From: Rothia dentocariosa ATCC 17931
GTDB lineage: Bacteria > Actinomycetota > Actinomycetes > Actinomycetales > Micrococcaceae
DNA: 64,000 nt
Direction: 5' to 3'
Assembly (NCBI RefSeq): GCF_000164695.2
Contig: NC_014643.1
Span: forward strand, 1,488,001-1,552,000
Made by a program: the position numbers and the translations under genes. This document shows positions 17,033 to 26,569 of the stretch, in pieces (position 1 is the stretch's first letter; every line of letters begins with the position of its first letter). The notes under the pieces are model-generated. The model was given only the letters and a program-made list of their open reading frames with translations. It was not told the origin of the DNA and did not search any database.

Positions 17033-18250
17033 ATGTATCACCATGCAGAGAACACGACAACAAGGACCACTACATCGGCCTCTTCAACCTCCGAAGAATA
17101 TCCTGCTACACGAACTGCGGTGGTAATTCTGGTATCCACGGCACTGTTCGTCTTAGCACAGTTATATGCTTCTATACCGCTGCTCGCCCCGGTCTCGTCT
17201 GCCTTTCGAGCTAACGCAACGTTCGCCCTGTCGCTGTGCTTCAGCCTTGCTTACGCCGTGGGATTTCTTATATGGGGACCGGTTTCGGATCGTTACGGAC
17301 GAAAAAAGGTTGTGGTTCTCTCCCTGAGTGTGCTTACCCTCACTACCCTTGGATGCGCCTTCGCCCCTACGCTCGGCGTGCTCACTATTCTGCGGGCCTG
17401 CCAGGGGATGGCTGCCGCCGGATTTGCACCCGTTGCCCTAGCATATCTCACGGAATCTGTACTGCCTGCCGGGCGAGCACGACCTATCGGTGCAATGTCC
17501 ACTGCGTTCTTGGCGGCTGGAATTTTTGGGCAAGTATTCGCCTCTATTATTGCCCTAAGCCTTGGCTGGCGATGGTTCTTCGGGGTGTGCGGTCTTATCT
17601 TTATCGGAACCGTTTCTCTGGTTCTGTGTACGATGCTTGAGCGCCCCCGCACTGGACAAACGACATCGTTGTGGAAACAATATGTGACTCTCGGTTCCCT
17701 CTCTATCAAGCCTATTTTCCTCTTGTACGGTCTTGCCCATATAACCCTTCTTCTCGTCTTCGTAGCCTTGTATACGGGGCTGGGGCGGCATCTTGAAACC
17801 CTAGGCGTTGCGGCATCCGGCATTGTTTGGGTGCGTCTTGCTGCCTTTCCGGCAATGCTGATAAGCCTTTATGCGGGTTCTTATGCGAAAAAATATGGGG
17901 TACTTCGCGTGGCGCAGCTTGGATACGTTTTATCTGTTCTTGGGCTGCTGGGTGGGGTACTGTGCGCGCAGGTACTTGCTGGCATCGTCGTATGCAGCCT
18001 TATCTATGTTGCGGGTGTTGCTTTAGCGATTCCCTCGATGATTACTCTCTACGGCGATGCGGCGGCACCGCATCGTGCCAGCGGTATGGCGCTTAACGGT
18101 TTTGTTCTGTTCGTGGGAGCAAGCCTGGGCCCTGTTATCGGCGCGTTACCCTTAGCGTTCACCACTCTCATACTTTTGCTGGTGGGTTTCCTAATTCTGG
18201 CTCTGCTTTCACTCGCGGCTGCTTCGCGAATCAACAACCGGCTAGTTTGA
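17033..18250 (+). CDS. MFS transporter (predicted drug/metabolite efflux)
   Basis: A twelve-helix major facilitator of about 405 residues. The conserved loop between helices 2 and 3 is GPVSDRYGRKKVVV, and the motif in helix 5 region reads FAPVALAYLTESVLPAGRARPIG, typical of the AraJ/PMF12-like efflux group. ATG 17033 is chosen because GGAG (17022-17025) precedes it and the longer in-frame extension would overlap the operator region. It is divergent from the TetR repressor, which suggests inducible efflux. Substrate unknown. Confidence 0.9.
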   Translation: MYHHAENTTTRTTTSASSTSEEYPATRTAVVILVSTALFVLAQLYASIPLLAPVSSAFRANATFALSLCFSLAYAVGFLIWGPVSDRYGRKKVVVLSLSVLTLTTLGCAFAPTLGVLTILRACQGMAAAGFAPVALAYLTESVLPAGRARPIGAMSTAFLAAGIFGQVFASIIALSLGWRWFFGVCGLIFIGTVSLVLCTMLERPRTGQTTSLWKQYVTLGSLSIKPIFLLYGLAHITLLLVFVALYTGLGRHLETLGVAASGIVWVRLAAFPAMLISLYAGSYAKKYGVLRVAQLGYVLSVLGLLGGVLCAQVLAGIVVCSLIYVAGVALAIPSMITLYGDAAAPHRASGMALNGFVLFVGASLGPVIGALPLAFTTLILLLVGFLILALLSLAAASRINNRLV

Positions 18251-18442
18251 GGAGGATCATGATTTTGAGACCCTGCAGAAGTCTTAAACTGTGGGGGAGT
18301 ACAGCTTAGGGTGAAAAAGACATGATGGCACCTCAAAATTACCCTGGAATATGAGCTTTTATGGAGGAATAATCCCCGGAATTTCTCAGAATTCGATAGA
18401 ATATTGAGAAACTCTTTGTAAATCTCACCGAAGGAGAGAATG

Positions 18443-19405
18443 ATGGCGGGTAACCCGTTTATTAATTCAATCGCCAAGCAAAATAGGCAAGGCGATCCCC
18501 GTTTCGGGCGTTTTGGTGCGGGTGGTTCCTCGTCGCAGGGTCAGTATCAGGCACAGCCGAACTACTCCAGTGAACCGCAGCAGTACGGTCAGCAGACCTA
18601 CGGGTATGGTCAGCCGCAGCCGAACCAGTATGCTCAGTACGAGCAGCCTTATGCTCAGCCGCAGCAGGCGAACTATGACCAGTACCAGCAGGCGCAGTAC
18701 GATCCGTATGCACAGCCCGGCTATGCTCCCGTTGCCGAGGGCGACCGCCTCACCATGAACGATGTGATCATGAAGACCGGTCTGAACCTGGCTCTTGTGG
18801 TGCTCGGTGCCGCAGTTTCCTGGTATCTGCCCTACCTCATGTTCGTGGGACTTATCGCAGGTCTGATCCTGGGTATCGTTAACGCCGTCAAGCGTAAGGT
18901 TTCCCCGGCTCTGGTTATGCTGTACTCCGTGTCCGAGGGCCTGCTTTTGGGTGGTATATCCGGTCTGCTCAATAAGAGCTACCCGGGCATCGCTATTCAG
19001 GCTTTGCTGGCAAGCGTGATTGTCGCCGGTCTTACCTTGGCTCTCTTCGCAAACGGTAAGATCCGTGCTACTCCGAAGATGACCAAGATCTTCATGATCG
19101 GTATGTTCGCTTACCTGATCTACGGCATTGTTTCCTGGCTTGGTGCGGGTCTGTTTGGTTCGCCCCTGGGCAGCCTGAGCATCGGCGGTATTCCGCTGGG
19201 TCTGATTGTGGGGCTGTTTACTGTTGCTATGGCAACCTACTCGCTTCTGCTGGACTTCACCAACACTGCCGAGGCGGTGGAAGCAGGTCTTCCCGAGCGC
19301 GAGTCATGGCGTTTGGCATTCGGCCTGACCGCATCGCTGGTCTGGCTGTACATTGAGATTCTGCGTATTCTCATGTACATCAACGAGATGGTCAACAGGG
19401 ACTAA
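18443..19405 (+). CDS. Bax inhibitor-1/YccA-like membrane protein
   Basis: An integral membrane protein of the BI-1 superfamily (actinobacterial subfamily). The first ~95 residues are Gln/Tyr/Pro-rich with repeated QPQ, QYEQP and QYQQAQYDPY words, probably a disordered cytoplasmic tail. Seven hydrophobic segments follow (e.g. VVLGAAVSWYLPYLMF, SEGLLLGGISGLL, GIVSWLGAGLF, AFGLTASLVWLYIEILRIL). The conserved acidic pair DFTNTAEAVEAG near the C-terminus corresponds to the calcium-leak/pH-sensing region of the family. AAGGAG at 18431-18436 favours ATG 18443 over 18440. Role in bacteria uncertain; a calcium leak channel is the best model. Confidence 0.9.
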   Translation: MAGNPFINSIAKQNRQGDPRFGRFGAGGSSSQGQYQAQPNYSSEPQQYGQQTYGYGQPQPNQYAQYEQPYAQPQQANYDQYQQAQYDPYAQPGYAPVAEGDRLTMNDVIMKTGLNLALVVLGAAVSWYLPYLMFVGLIAGLILGIVNAVKRKVSPALVMLYSVSEGLLLGGISGLLNKSYPGIAIQALLASVIVAGLTLALFANGKIRATPKMTKIFMIGMFAYLIYGIVSWLGAGLFGSPLGSLSIGGIPLGLIVGLFTVAMATYSLLLDFTNTAEAVEAGLPERESWRLAFGLTASLVWLYIEILRILMYINEMVNRD

Positions 19406-19419
19406 CAGCATTGAGGATA

Positions 19420-19462
19420 CGGCGGTACTCACAACCGGTGGGTGCCGCCGATTCTTTGTTTT
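19420..19462 (+). terminator. Terminator after the BI-1 gene
   Basis: A GC-rich stem (19420-19430 with 19440-19450, two wobble pairs) is followed by a T-rich run. Confidence 0.75.
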
Positions 19463-19553
19463 GAGCCTGCTAGACTTGCGGAATAACTATATGCCGCAGC
19501 AACGGCATGGGCGAGAGACGATTTCTATAGCACCGACTTTTCAGGAGATTTGA

Positions 19554-20900
19554 GTGAGCGAATCCGTAGCCGGACAGAGCACCGGCAGCACGCATCAAAA
19601 CCTAACGGCAGGGGAGAGTGAACAGGATGTGCGGGCACAGAAATTAGCCCGTACCGGCGTACCCTACGCTCTTAATACTGCGGCGGCCTGGTCGTGGCGT
19701 CTGATCGTAGTGGTCGGTGCCGTGTGGCTTGTATGGCAGGGGCTTTCAAAGGTATCTCTGCTGATTATTTCGGCGATGGTGGCTGCGCTTTTGGCTGCGC
19801 TTCTAAGCCCCGCCGTGTACGCTATGCGTAAGCACGGTATTCGTGCTGGTGGCGCGACCGCTATTGCCGAACTCGGCATGATTTTAGGAATTGCCGCTTT
19901 ACTGGCCCTTACCGGGCAGCAGCTTGTGCGGGGGTTTGTCTCGCTTACCAACAACGCCATTCAAGGGTATCAGCAGCTCGTGGACTGGCTTAAGGGCATG
20001 GGGTATGAGCTGGGCGCTGATCAGCTTAACCAGATTCTTAATCAGATAGAACAGGCGGTGAGCAATAACCCCTCAACCGTTTTGCGGAGCGTATCAGAGG
20101 TTGGTTCTACCGCTGCAGAGTTTGCCACCGGCGTGCTTATTACTCTTTTTACCCTCGTCTTCTTCCTGATGGAGGGAGAGCGCATCTGGCTGTTTATCGT
20201 CAAGCTCTTCCCACAACAGGCACGCGATGCGGTGAACGGCGCGGGCCGTGCAGGGTGGAAGTCCTTGGGCGCTTATGTGCGGGTGCAGATCTTGGTGGCC
20301 GCTATTGACGCTGTGGGCATTGGTGTTGGCGCCGCCATTTTGGGGGTTCCGCTGGCGATTCCGCTGGGCGTTCTGGTTTTCTTAGGGTCTTTTATCCCGG
20401 TTATTGGTGCTCTTATTTCTGGGGCGGTCGCCGTTCTGCTGGCACTGGTAGCTTTGGGGCCGGTTCAGGCGCTCATTATGATCGGCATTGTGCTGTTGGT
20501 GCAGCAGCTCGAATCGCATATTCTGCAGCCGCTCATCATGGGTAAAGCGGTCTCGCTGCATCCGCTCGCCGTGATTTTTGCGGTGGCAGGCGGGTCCATG
20601 ATTTTCGGTGCAGCGGGTGCACTATTTGCGGTTCCCGTGCTCGCCGTTGTGAACTCGGTTGTGCGCTACTTGGCTGCACGGCAGTGGGAGAATGACCCGG
20701 AGTTGCGCCGTGAAGAGTTCCTCTTCCCGTATGAGGTTGAGCGCCGTGAGAAATCAAAAAAGCGTGAAGAAAAAGCACAGAAGGTTGTTGCGCAGGCGCG
20801 GGAAGCGATTCGTGGTGAAGACGATTCCGAAGGCACCGTACCTGAGACTAGCTCTACACAGGCGACTAAAACCGTCTCGCCTTCCAAGGACGATACGTAA
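19554..20900 (+). CDS. AI-2E/PerM family transporter
   Basis: A polytopic membrane protein of the AI-2 exporter/PerM/YdiK family. The ~448 residues contain about eight hydrophobic segments, including the paired N-terminal helices (LIISAMVAALLAALLSP) and the C-terminal block GSFIPVIGALISGAVAVLLAL, then QQLESHILQPLIMGKAVSLHPLAV, the family hallmark. Substrates are ill-defined; the name does not prove AI-2 export. Relatives include Na+/H+ antiporters. A charged C-terminal tail (KKREEKAQK) is cytoplasmic. The start is GTG with AGGAG at 19543-19547. Confidence 0.9.
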   Translation: MSESVAGQSTGSTHQNLTAGESEQDVRAQKLARTGVPYALNTAAAWSWRLIVVVGAVWLVWQGLSKVSLLIISAMVAALLAALLSPAVYAMRKHGIRAGGATAIAELGMILGIAALLALTGQQLVRGFVSLTNNAIQGYQQLVDWLKGMGYELGADQLNQILNQIEQAVSNNPSTVLRSVSEVGSTAAEFATGVLITLFTLVFFLMEGERIWLFIVKLFPQQARDAVNGAGRAGWKSLGAYVRVQILVAAIDAVGIGVGAAILGVPLAIPLGVLVFLGSFIPVIGALISGAVAVLLALVALGPVQALIMIGIVLLVQQLESHILQPLIMGKAVSLHPLAVIFAVAGGSMIFGAAGALFAVPVLAVVNSVVRYLAARQWENDPELRREEFLFPYEVERREKSKKREEKAQKVVAQAREAIRGEDDSEGTVPETSSTQATKTVSPSKDDT

Positions 20901-20917
20901 TTGTGCAGTTCCCCTCC

Positions 20918-20955
20918 AGAAAAGCCCGCGTGAGATGAACAACGCGGGCTTTTCT
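20918..20955. terminator. Terminator after the AI-2E gene
   Basis: A perfect 14-bp stem (20918-20931 with 20942-20955) with A-run on one side and T-run on the other, the classic form that works in either direction. Confidence 0.85.
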
Positions 20956-21028
20956 GTTCTGTATTAGGCTTCTTCATCGCCTAAAATAGAGGGCAGAAGC
21001 TGATGAGAGCGTAAAGAACGGATCCGAT

Positions 21029-22282
21029 GTGAACGCACCCCTAACCGATCTACCCGTAACCCTGGAGAATATCGAGACAGCAGCGTCGCTCCTCGACGGG
21101 GTTATCGAGCGAACCCCTGTGGCGCATTCTCGTGCCCTGAGCCTCAAACTGGGGTCGGAAGTTTTCTTCAAATGTGAGAATTTGCAGCGTGCGGGCTCCT
21201 TCAAAGTGCGTGGCGCCTATGTGCGCATGGCAAAACTCAGCGATGCAGAAAAGAAGCGCGGCGTGGTGGCCGCATCTGCGGGTAACCATGCACAGGGTGT
21301 TGCTCTCGCAGCGGCGAAACTGGGTATCAAGGCGCGTATTTACATGCCCCTAGGTGCAGCCCTTCCGAAGGTGACCGCAACCCGCGACCACGGCGCCGAG
21401 GTCGAACTGCACGGTACGACCGTGGACGAGGCGCTGGCTGAAGCAAAACGCTATGCCGAAGAGACCGGCGCGGTGTTTGTGCATCCCTTCGATAACGAAG
21501 ATATTATTGCGGGTCAGGGAACGATCGGATTAGAAATCCTGGAACAGGTGCCTGAGGTCGATACCATCATTGTGGGCGTTGGCGGAGGTGGCCTGCTTGC
21601 TGGTCTTTCGGCGGCGGTCCGTGCGAAGGAAGAACAGTTGGGTAAAAAGATCCGCATCATTGGTGTGCAGGCTGAGCATGCGGCGGCATATCCGCTTTCC
21701 TTGGCTGCGGATGCGCTTGTCCCGTTGAAGAAGGTCTCGACGATTGCAGATGGCATTGCGGTGGGACGCCCCGGTCAGTTGCCGTTTTCCATTATCAAGA
21801 AGCTTGTCGACGATGTAGCGACGGTGAGTGAAGACGATATCGCCCGGGCCCTTATCTTCTTGATGGAGCGCAATAAGCTGGTGGTTGAACCCGCCGGATC
21901 GGTTCCGGTGGCGGCGCTTATGAACGGCAAACTCAAGGAAACATACGGCGATCTGGGAACTGTCGTATGTGTGCTCTCGGGCGGCAATATTGACCCGATG
22001 CTCATGCTGAAGGTGATTCAGCGTGGTCTTTCGGCGGCGGGTCGGTATATGACGATTAAGATGATGCTCTCAGACCGTCCGGGTGAGCTGGCGACGATCT
22101 CGCGCATCATTTCGGAGAATGACGCGAATGTTACTGGCGTGGATCACACGCGCGTAGGCGGTTCTCTGTCGATGGGCGATGTCTCCATTACGATCGATAT
22201 GGAAACCAAAGGCGTGGAACACTGCCGTCAGGTTATCTCGGCTTTGGAGGAAGAAGGCTTCAAACCCATCGTGGTGTACTAA
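21029..22282 (+). CDS. ilvA: Threonine ammonia-lyase (PLP) with C-terminal ACT-like domain
   Basis: Deaminates L-threonine to 2-oxobutanoate, the first step towards isoleucine. The fold-type II PLP domain shows the Schiff-base lysine K59 in AGSFKVRGAY, the ASAGNHAQGVA substrate loop and the GVGGGGLLAGLS phosphate-binding loop. The last ~75 residues form a single ACT domain (KMMLSDRPGELATISRIISE), matching the shorter, 400-residue class also called TdcB-like, rather than the long E. coli IlvA. Catabolic versus biosynthetic use cannot be decided here. The GTG start has only a weak ribosome binding site. Confidence 0.93.
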   Translation: MNAPLTDLPVTLENIETAASLLDGVIERTPVAHSRALSLKLGSEVFFKCENLQRAGSFKVRGAYVRMAKLSDAEKKRGVVAASAGNHAQGVALAAAKLGIKARIYMPLGAALPKVTATRDHGAEVELHGTTVDEALAEAKRYAEETGAVFVHPFDNEDIIAGQGTIGLEILEQVPEVDTIIVGVGGGGLLAGLSAAVRAKEEQLGKKIRIIGVQAEHAAAYPLSLAADALVPLKKVSTIADGIAVGRPGQLPFSIIKKLVDDVATVSEDDIARALIFLMERNKLVVEPAGSVPVAALMNGKLKETYGDLGTVVCVLSGGNIDPMLMLKVIQRGLSAAGRYMTIKMMLSDRPGELATISRIISENDANVTGVDHTRVGGSLSMGDVSITIDMETKGVEHCRQVISALEEEGFKPIVVY

Positions 22283-22312
22283 TTTTGAGAGGTCATCTGC
22301 GCAGGATATAAA

Positions 22313-22344
22313 GGTGGGGTTCGGTCATATAACCGAACCCCACC
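22313..22344. terminator. Bidirectional terminator between ilvA and greA
   Basis: A perfect 13-bp GC-rich stem (22313-22325 with 22332-22344) separates two convergent genes. On the minus strand it runs into TTTATAT. Confidence 0.85.
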
Positions 22345-22366
22345 GTGCGTTTAAAGCTTCGTGATT

Positions 22367-22864
22367 CTAACCCTGGAAAGGCTTGACTGAAACAATCTTC
22401 GCGGTCAATTCCTTACCGTTAGGGGCAAGATAGGTGACCTCATCACCTTCTTTTGCCCCCAGAATCGCCGCACCCATCGGAGACTTTTCCGAGAAGACCT
22501 TCAAATCAGAGTTGGCGGGCAGAGTCTCCTCGATTTCGCGAGAGCCCAGCAGGAACTTCATAGAACGGGAAGCTACTTCGGCCTCAATAACCATGCCGAG
22601 GGCAACCACACCGTCATCGCTGGGGGCGTCTCCTACCTGGGCGTTTTCCAGAAGATGCTTAAGCTGGTTGATGCGAGCTTCGTTTTTACCCTGTTCATCG
22701 CGTGCCGCATGGTATCCGCCGTTCTCACGCAAGTCTCCCTCGTCGCGAGCGGCGGCGATGCGGTCAACGATTTCTTGACGATACGGACCTGAGAGATATT
22801 CAAGCTCCTGAGTCAGCCGATCGTATGCGTCCTGAGTGAGCCATGCGCCGTTGCTTTCAGCCAT
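22367..22864 (-). CDS. greA: Transcription elongation factor GreA
   Basis: Rescues backtracked RNA polymerase by stimulating transcript cleavage. The N-terminal coiled coil (LTQELEYLSGPYRQEIVDRIAAARDEGDLREN) carries the tip acidic pair in DEGDLREN; the C-terminal FKBP-like domain ends LTAKIVSVKPFQG. At 165 residues it is normal. AAGGAG seven bases upstream fixes ATG 22864; an upstream in-frame extension lacks conservation. It sits with DUF4307 and mca, as in Mycobacterium and Arthrobacter. Confidence 0.97.
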   Translation of the reverse strand: MAESNGAWLTQDAYDRLTQELEYLSGPYRQEIVDRIAAARDEGDLRENGGYHAARDEQGKNEARINQLKHLLENAQVGDAPSDDGVVALGMVIEAEVASRSMKFLLGSREIEETLPANSDLKVFSEKSPMGAAILGAKEGDEVTYLAPNGKELTAKIVSVKPFQG

Positions 22865-23033
22865 GCTTCTCCTTTGGTTATGCTCCGGTATAAAACCGGC
22901 GCGTTGGTCTGGGGGTTCTCCCCTGGAAAGTATCACCCTATTCTAGGGCAGAAAGTACACATGCCCTAAATATCTGAGTGTTAGGGCGTGTATCATTTCG
23001 CTGAGCGCTCACCGAATCGTGGGTGTGATACGG

Positions 23034-23495
23034 CTATTTAAGCCGACAGGAATCCACGGTAACCGTGGTTGCCTCCGAGAGTATGCGCAGGTTCGCGCTG
23101 TGTTGTGTGACTCGGGTGTTGCCCTGCTCTGCGCTGTTAGGACCAATTTCGACGTCGGCCCATCCCACCGCAACACGGGAAGAATTAAGCGCCTTAAGCG
23201 AACAAACCGCGGTGTCTTGTGGGTTTTTAGAGAGTTCAAAACGCCCCTGTGCCTCGTCATTGCTGATGAGGGTAAACCCGGTATCGCGTGCACTTGGGCG
23301 GGATTGAGAATCCATCTGTACCCACACCACAAAAGCGCCCGCCACAACCGTAACACAGGCAGCAAGAAGCACCCACATTCGCGTGGAGAGGGCACGCTGC
23401 CGAACAGGTTTGGCGCCATAGCGCTGCGCTAGGGTATCGGCATGAGAACCGGTAGCTGCCGTTTCGCTCGCCTGCGTGTGTGAAGGATCTGTCAT
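23034..23495 (-). CDS. DUF4307 membrane protein
   Basis: A small protein of unknown function with a cytoplasmic N-terminus containing the family-typical LAQRYGAK, one membrane span (MWVLLAACVTVVAGAFVVWV) and an extracellular domain holding paired cysteines (VCSLKALNSS and VDSCRLK), which may form a disulfide. Of about 153 residues, with ATG 23495 preferred to the further upstream in-frame codon. It lies between greA and mca, as in other actinobacteria. Confidence 0.87.
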   Translation of the reverse strand: MTDPSHTQASETAATGSHADTLAQRYGAKPVRQRALSTRMWVLLAACVTVVAGAFVVWVQMDSQSRPSARDTGFTLISNDEAQGRFELSKNPQDTAVCSLKALNSSRVAVGWADVEIGPNSAEQGNTRVTQHSANLRILSEATTVTVDSCRLK

Positions 23496-23692
23496 AGCTT
23501 TCTTCTCGTGGTGTCTAGTGGACGATGCGGTACAGAAGATGGTCTGCACCACGATACTTTACACCGTCATAATGCTTCATTTAGGGTGGTTTTCTTGCGC
23601 TATTTCTGTATGATTACACTTTTAGGAGATGCTCTTAATCTCTACCATTTTAAACCCCACAGTATAAGCCCTTTGTCATCATAAGGATTAAC

Positions 23693-24655
23693 GTGAGCGA
23701 CGCGCTAGAAAAAATCAAAGCAATTCTGCCTGAACATCCCGCAGTGCAGGATCTTAAACCTCTTGATGAGGAATACGCAGGGCTGCGTATCCTAGCCGTC
23801 CACGCTCACCCGGACGACGAATCCTCTAAAGGTTCCGCGACTGCTGCCGCTTATACCTCCCGCGGCGCCCGCTATATGGTTGCCACTATGACAGGCGGTG
23901 AACGCGGGGACATCCTCAACGAAGAAATTCGTAACGCTCCCAGAGCACACCGTGACCTGCCCGGATTACGCCGCACCGAAATGGCTCGTGCTGCTGAGAT
24001 TTTAGGCATCGAACATCGATGGATAGGGTTCATGGACTCCGGTCTGCCCGAAGGCGACCCTCTTCCCCCACTTTCTTTCGGCAGCTTCGGTACACTGCCT
24101 CTCGAACAGGCCGCCGCACCGTTGGTAAGACTCGTACGCGAGTACAGGCCTCATATTATTCTCAGCTATGACGAGGTGGGGGGATACCCGCATCCCGACC
24201 ACATCATGACCCATAAGGTTGCCGTCGAGGCCTACGAAAAGGCTGGTAACCCCGAAGCATACGTGGGGGAAGGCGAGCCCTGGAAACCCCTAAAGCTTTA
24301 TTATGATCGTGCCTTCAACCCCGAACGCACCGTCGCTCTGCACGAGTACCTGCTCGATCAGCGGGGCGAGAGCGTCTTTGAAGGTTTCATCGAACATATG
24401 GCGCACCGCTTCAATGATGCACAAGACGGCACCAGGCACGAAACCACCACGCGAATTCTCTGCAGTGACTACTTCATCCATCGCGATCAGGCGCTTTTAT
24501 CGCACTCCTCACAGGTGGATCCGCAAGGTATTTTCTTTGCGATCTCTACCGATGAGCAGAAGCATATTTGGCCCTGGGAGGACTATACACTTATCGACTC
24601 GCGGGTGCCGGTAACCCTGCCGGAGCATTCCCTGAGTGACGGTATATTTTTCTAG
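23693..24655 (+). CDS. mca: Mycothiol S-conjugate amidase
   Basis: Cleaves mycothiol adducts of electrophiles into a mercapturic acid and glucosaminyl-inositol, part of detoxification. The LmbE-fold zinc site is visible: AHPDDE (H39, D42) near the N-terminus and the later GGYPHPDH histidine. The segment TGGERGDILNEE is characteristic of Mca rather than MshB, as is the length of 320 residues. The GTG start is preceded by AAGGA. Its presence implies that the organism makes mycothiol. Confidence 0.92.
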   Translation: MSDALEKIKAILPEHPAVQDLKPLDEEYAGLRILAVHAHPDDESSKGSATAAAYTSRGARYMVATMTGGERGDILNEEIRNAPRAHRDLPGLRRTEMARAAEILGIEHRWIGFMDSGLPEGDPLPPLSFGSFGTLPLEQAAAPLVRLVREYRPHIILSYDEVGGYPHPDHIMTHKVAVEAYEKAGNPEAYVGEGEPWKPLKLYYDRAFNPERTVALHEYLLDQRGESVFEGFIEHMAHRFNDAQDGTRHETTTRILCSDYFIHRDQALLSHSSQVDPQGIFFAISTDEQKHIWPWEDYTLIDSRVPVTLPEHSLSDGIFF

Positions 24656-24871
24656 CCTATAGCCTCCGTAAGCGATCATGCGGTGCCCCTTGGCGATGCA
24701 GAGGCTTGCGGGCCTTGAGTACTGTGAACATAGCTAAACTCTTGGCGCATTCCCAGCTGAAACATGAACCTCAGGCGGGAATATACAAGATGTCACGCGG
24801 TAGAATGAAGACTTAGACAATCACACATGACCGGCTTACCGCTAGAAACCGGAATGTTCAGAAGGATAGTC

Positions 24872-25183
24872 ATGAGCCACCTCATTCTTGATACGCTCGC
24901 CACAGTCCCCGACCTTGTGGCATTTGCCGCTCACGGTGTTGCGCTTGCAGCAGATAACACCCCAGCCGCCAACCCCGATGGGTCTGTTGCAGGTTCGCCC
25001 GGTATTGGCGGTTTCTTTGCAACTGCGGCGCTATCCCTCCTTGTCATTATTCTTGGCATCGACATGACCAGGCGCACTCGCCGTCTACGATACCGCGCAC
25101 AATACGCTGCTGCTCAAGAAGCTGAGCAAGCTCAAGCCCAGCAGGATGCAGAGTCCGAGGACGATCAGCATGACGCCCGCTGA
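24872..25183 (+). CDS. Small single-pass membrane protein, function unknown
   Basis: A 103-residue protein with a short N-terminal helical segment (LILDTLATVPDLVAFAAHGVALA), a Pro/Gly-rich loop, one clear membrane span (GFFATAALSLLVIILGI), then an Arg-rich stop (TRRTRRLRYR) and an acidic/Gln-rich tail. It is likely the counterpart of the small membrane protein gene next to mca in mycobacteria. AAGGA at 24862-24866 supports ATG 24872. Its end overlaps the start of uppS by 14 nt, so the two are translationally coupled. Confidence 0.78.
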   Translation: MSHLILDTLATVPDLVAFAAHGVALAADNTPAANPDGSVAGSPGIGGFFATAALSLLVIILGIDMTRRTRRLRYRAQYAAAQEAEQAQAQQDAESEDDQHDAR

Positions 25184-25988
25184 TACTCTGGCGCTGCCCG
25201 TTATTACCGTGCATGGGGTTCCCTCTGAACCGGGAACCTCCCCGGAACCGAGCGTCTATGAACGCTCTATGGCAACTTCTTTAACCCCGCAGATGCTTCC
25301 TACACACATCGGTGTGCTGGTGGACGGCAACCGGCGTTGGGCCGCACAGCGGGGGCTGAGCACCCGTGAGGGGCACGCGGCAGGAGCCGAGCGCATCATT
25401 GACTTTCTGGGCTGGTGCGCCGACTTGGGCATACCGCAGGTCACGTTGTATATGCTCTCAACCGAAAATCTCAAGCGACCCGCCGATGAACTTACCGGGC
25501 TTATTGCCGTTATCGACGAATTTTTGCAGCGGCTGCATACCGCGCAGCAGGGGCCCGTGCACGCGGTTGGTAATGTTTCCCTTATTCCCCACGAGCTTCG
25601 CAACACCCTGGAGCGGGTTATAGAAGAGACCGCGCCCTTGCCTGGGGTGCGCGTGAATATCGCGGTTGGCTATGGCGGACGTCAAGAAATTGTGGATGCG
25701 GTGCGTGAACTTATTCTTGACGCTGAGGCTCAGGGCCGCTCGATGCGAGACCTGGCAGATACCCTGAACGTTGAGGATATTTCGCGTCGCTTGTACACCC
25801 GCGATATGCCCGATCCTGACTTGCTGATTCGTACCTCTGGTGAGCAGCGCCTTTCGGGCTTTCTGACCTGGCAAAGCGCCTACTCGGAATTCTATTTCTG
25901 TCAGGCTCTCTGGCCTGATTTTACGCGGGTAGATTTCTTGCGTGCCCTGCGGGATTATGCGGGTCGCACCCGCCGCTTTGGATCTTAG
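25170..25988 (+). CDS. uppS: Isoprenyl transferase (cis-prenyl diphosphate synthase)
   Basis: Condenses isopentenyl diphosphate units into a cis-polyprenyl diphosphate, the carrier lipid for peptidoglycan and surface glycans. Motifs: HIGVLVDGNRRWAAQRG with the catalytic Asp at D52, YMLSTENLKRP, and the closing SGEQRLSGFLTWQSAYSEFYF region. The N-terminal ~45 residues are an extension without a domain. Mycobacteria have a short-chain (Z-farnesyl) and a decaprenyl enzyme; which of the two this is cannot be read from sequence alone. It overlaps the preceding small membrane gene. Confidence 0.93.
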   Translation: MTPADTLALPVITVHGVPSEPGTSPEPSVYERSMATSLTPQMLPTHIGVLVDGNRRWAAQRGLSTREGHAAGAERIIDFLGWCADLGIPQVTLYMLSTENLKRPADELTGLIAVIDEFLQRLHTAQQGPVHAVGNVSLIPHELRNTLERVIEETAPLPGVRVNIAVGYGGRQEIVDAVRELILDAEAQGRSMRDLADTLNVEDISRRLYTRDMPDPDLLIRTSGEQRLSGFLTWQSAYSEFYFCQALWPDFTRVDFLRALRDYAGRTRRFGS

Positions 25989-25994
25989 CCACTC

Positions 25995-26528
25995 ATGCTT
26001 CAAGAACTCTCGAAACTCTTTACACAGGGAGTATCCGGCTGGATCGCCGGTATTCTGCTGATTCTTTACCTGCTGTACGCAGCTGGGTGTACGGTAAAAC
26101 TATGGGGCTGGGATCTGCGAAAACACAGGCTACCAAACCGCATCGTATTTCCTTTCGTGTTTGCCACCCACACCGCTTTGCCGGTTATTGCTGCTCTGAG
26201 CGGTCAGTGGGGAACTATCCTGCGTGTATGGGGGAGTGGTCTTGTACTTTGGGCCTTCTACGTCCTGATGAGGATGCTCTCCTTCGGGGCGCTGGGCCGA
26301 GGGGACGTGAAACTTGCTCTCGCGCTTGGCGGGCTCATTGGCTACTTCTCGTGGGCTAACCTATTGTGGGCGACGTTGGTTACCTTTGTTGTGGGCGGAT
26401 TATGCGCCGTGGTCTTGGTACTGAGCAGGTCCGTTACACGGCGCACCCGCATAGCCTTCGGACCGTTTATGCTGATAGGAATGATAGCGGCGGTTTTGGT
26501 GCCAAGCTACTCATTCCTATCGTTCTAA
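25995..26528 (+). CDS. A24 family prepilin peptidase (orphan)
   Basis: An integral membrane aspartyl protease that trims type IV prepilin-like leaders. The two catalytic Asp motifs are D40 in WDLRKHRLPN and D104 in GRGDVKLA (GxGD). Six hydrophobic spans fill the 177 residues, without the N-methylase half of PilD, as in TadV/CpaA/FlaK types. No pilin or secretion ATPase gene is in the window, so it may serve genes elsewhere. It starts 6 nt after uppS, suggesting a common transcript. Confidence 0.85.
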   Translation: MLQELSKLFTQGVSGWIAGILLILYLLYAAGCTVKLWGWDLRKHRLPNRIVFPFVFATHTALPVIAALSGQWGTILRVWGSGLVLWAFYVLMRMLSFGALGRGDVKLALALGGLIGYFSWANLLWATLVTFVVGGLCAVVLVLSRSVTRRTRIAFGPFMLIGMIAAVLVPSYSFLSF

Positions 26529-26569
26529 AGGCCTCGGGCCAAAACCACCGATCGACGAAAGGATCTTTG

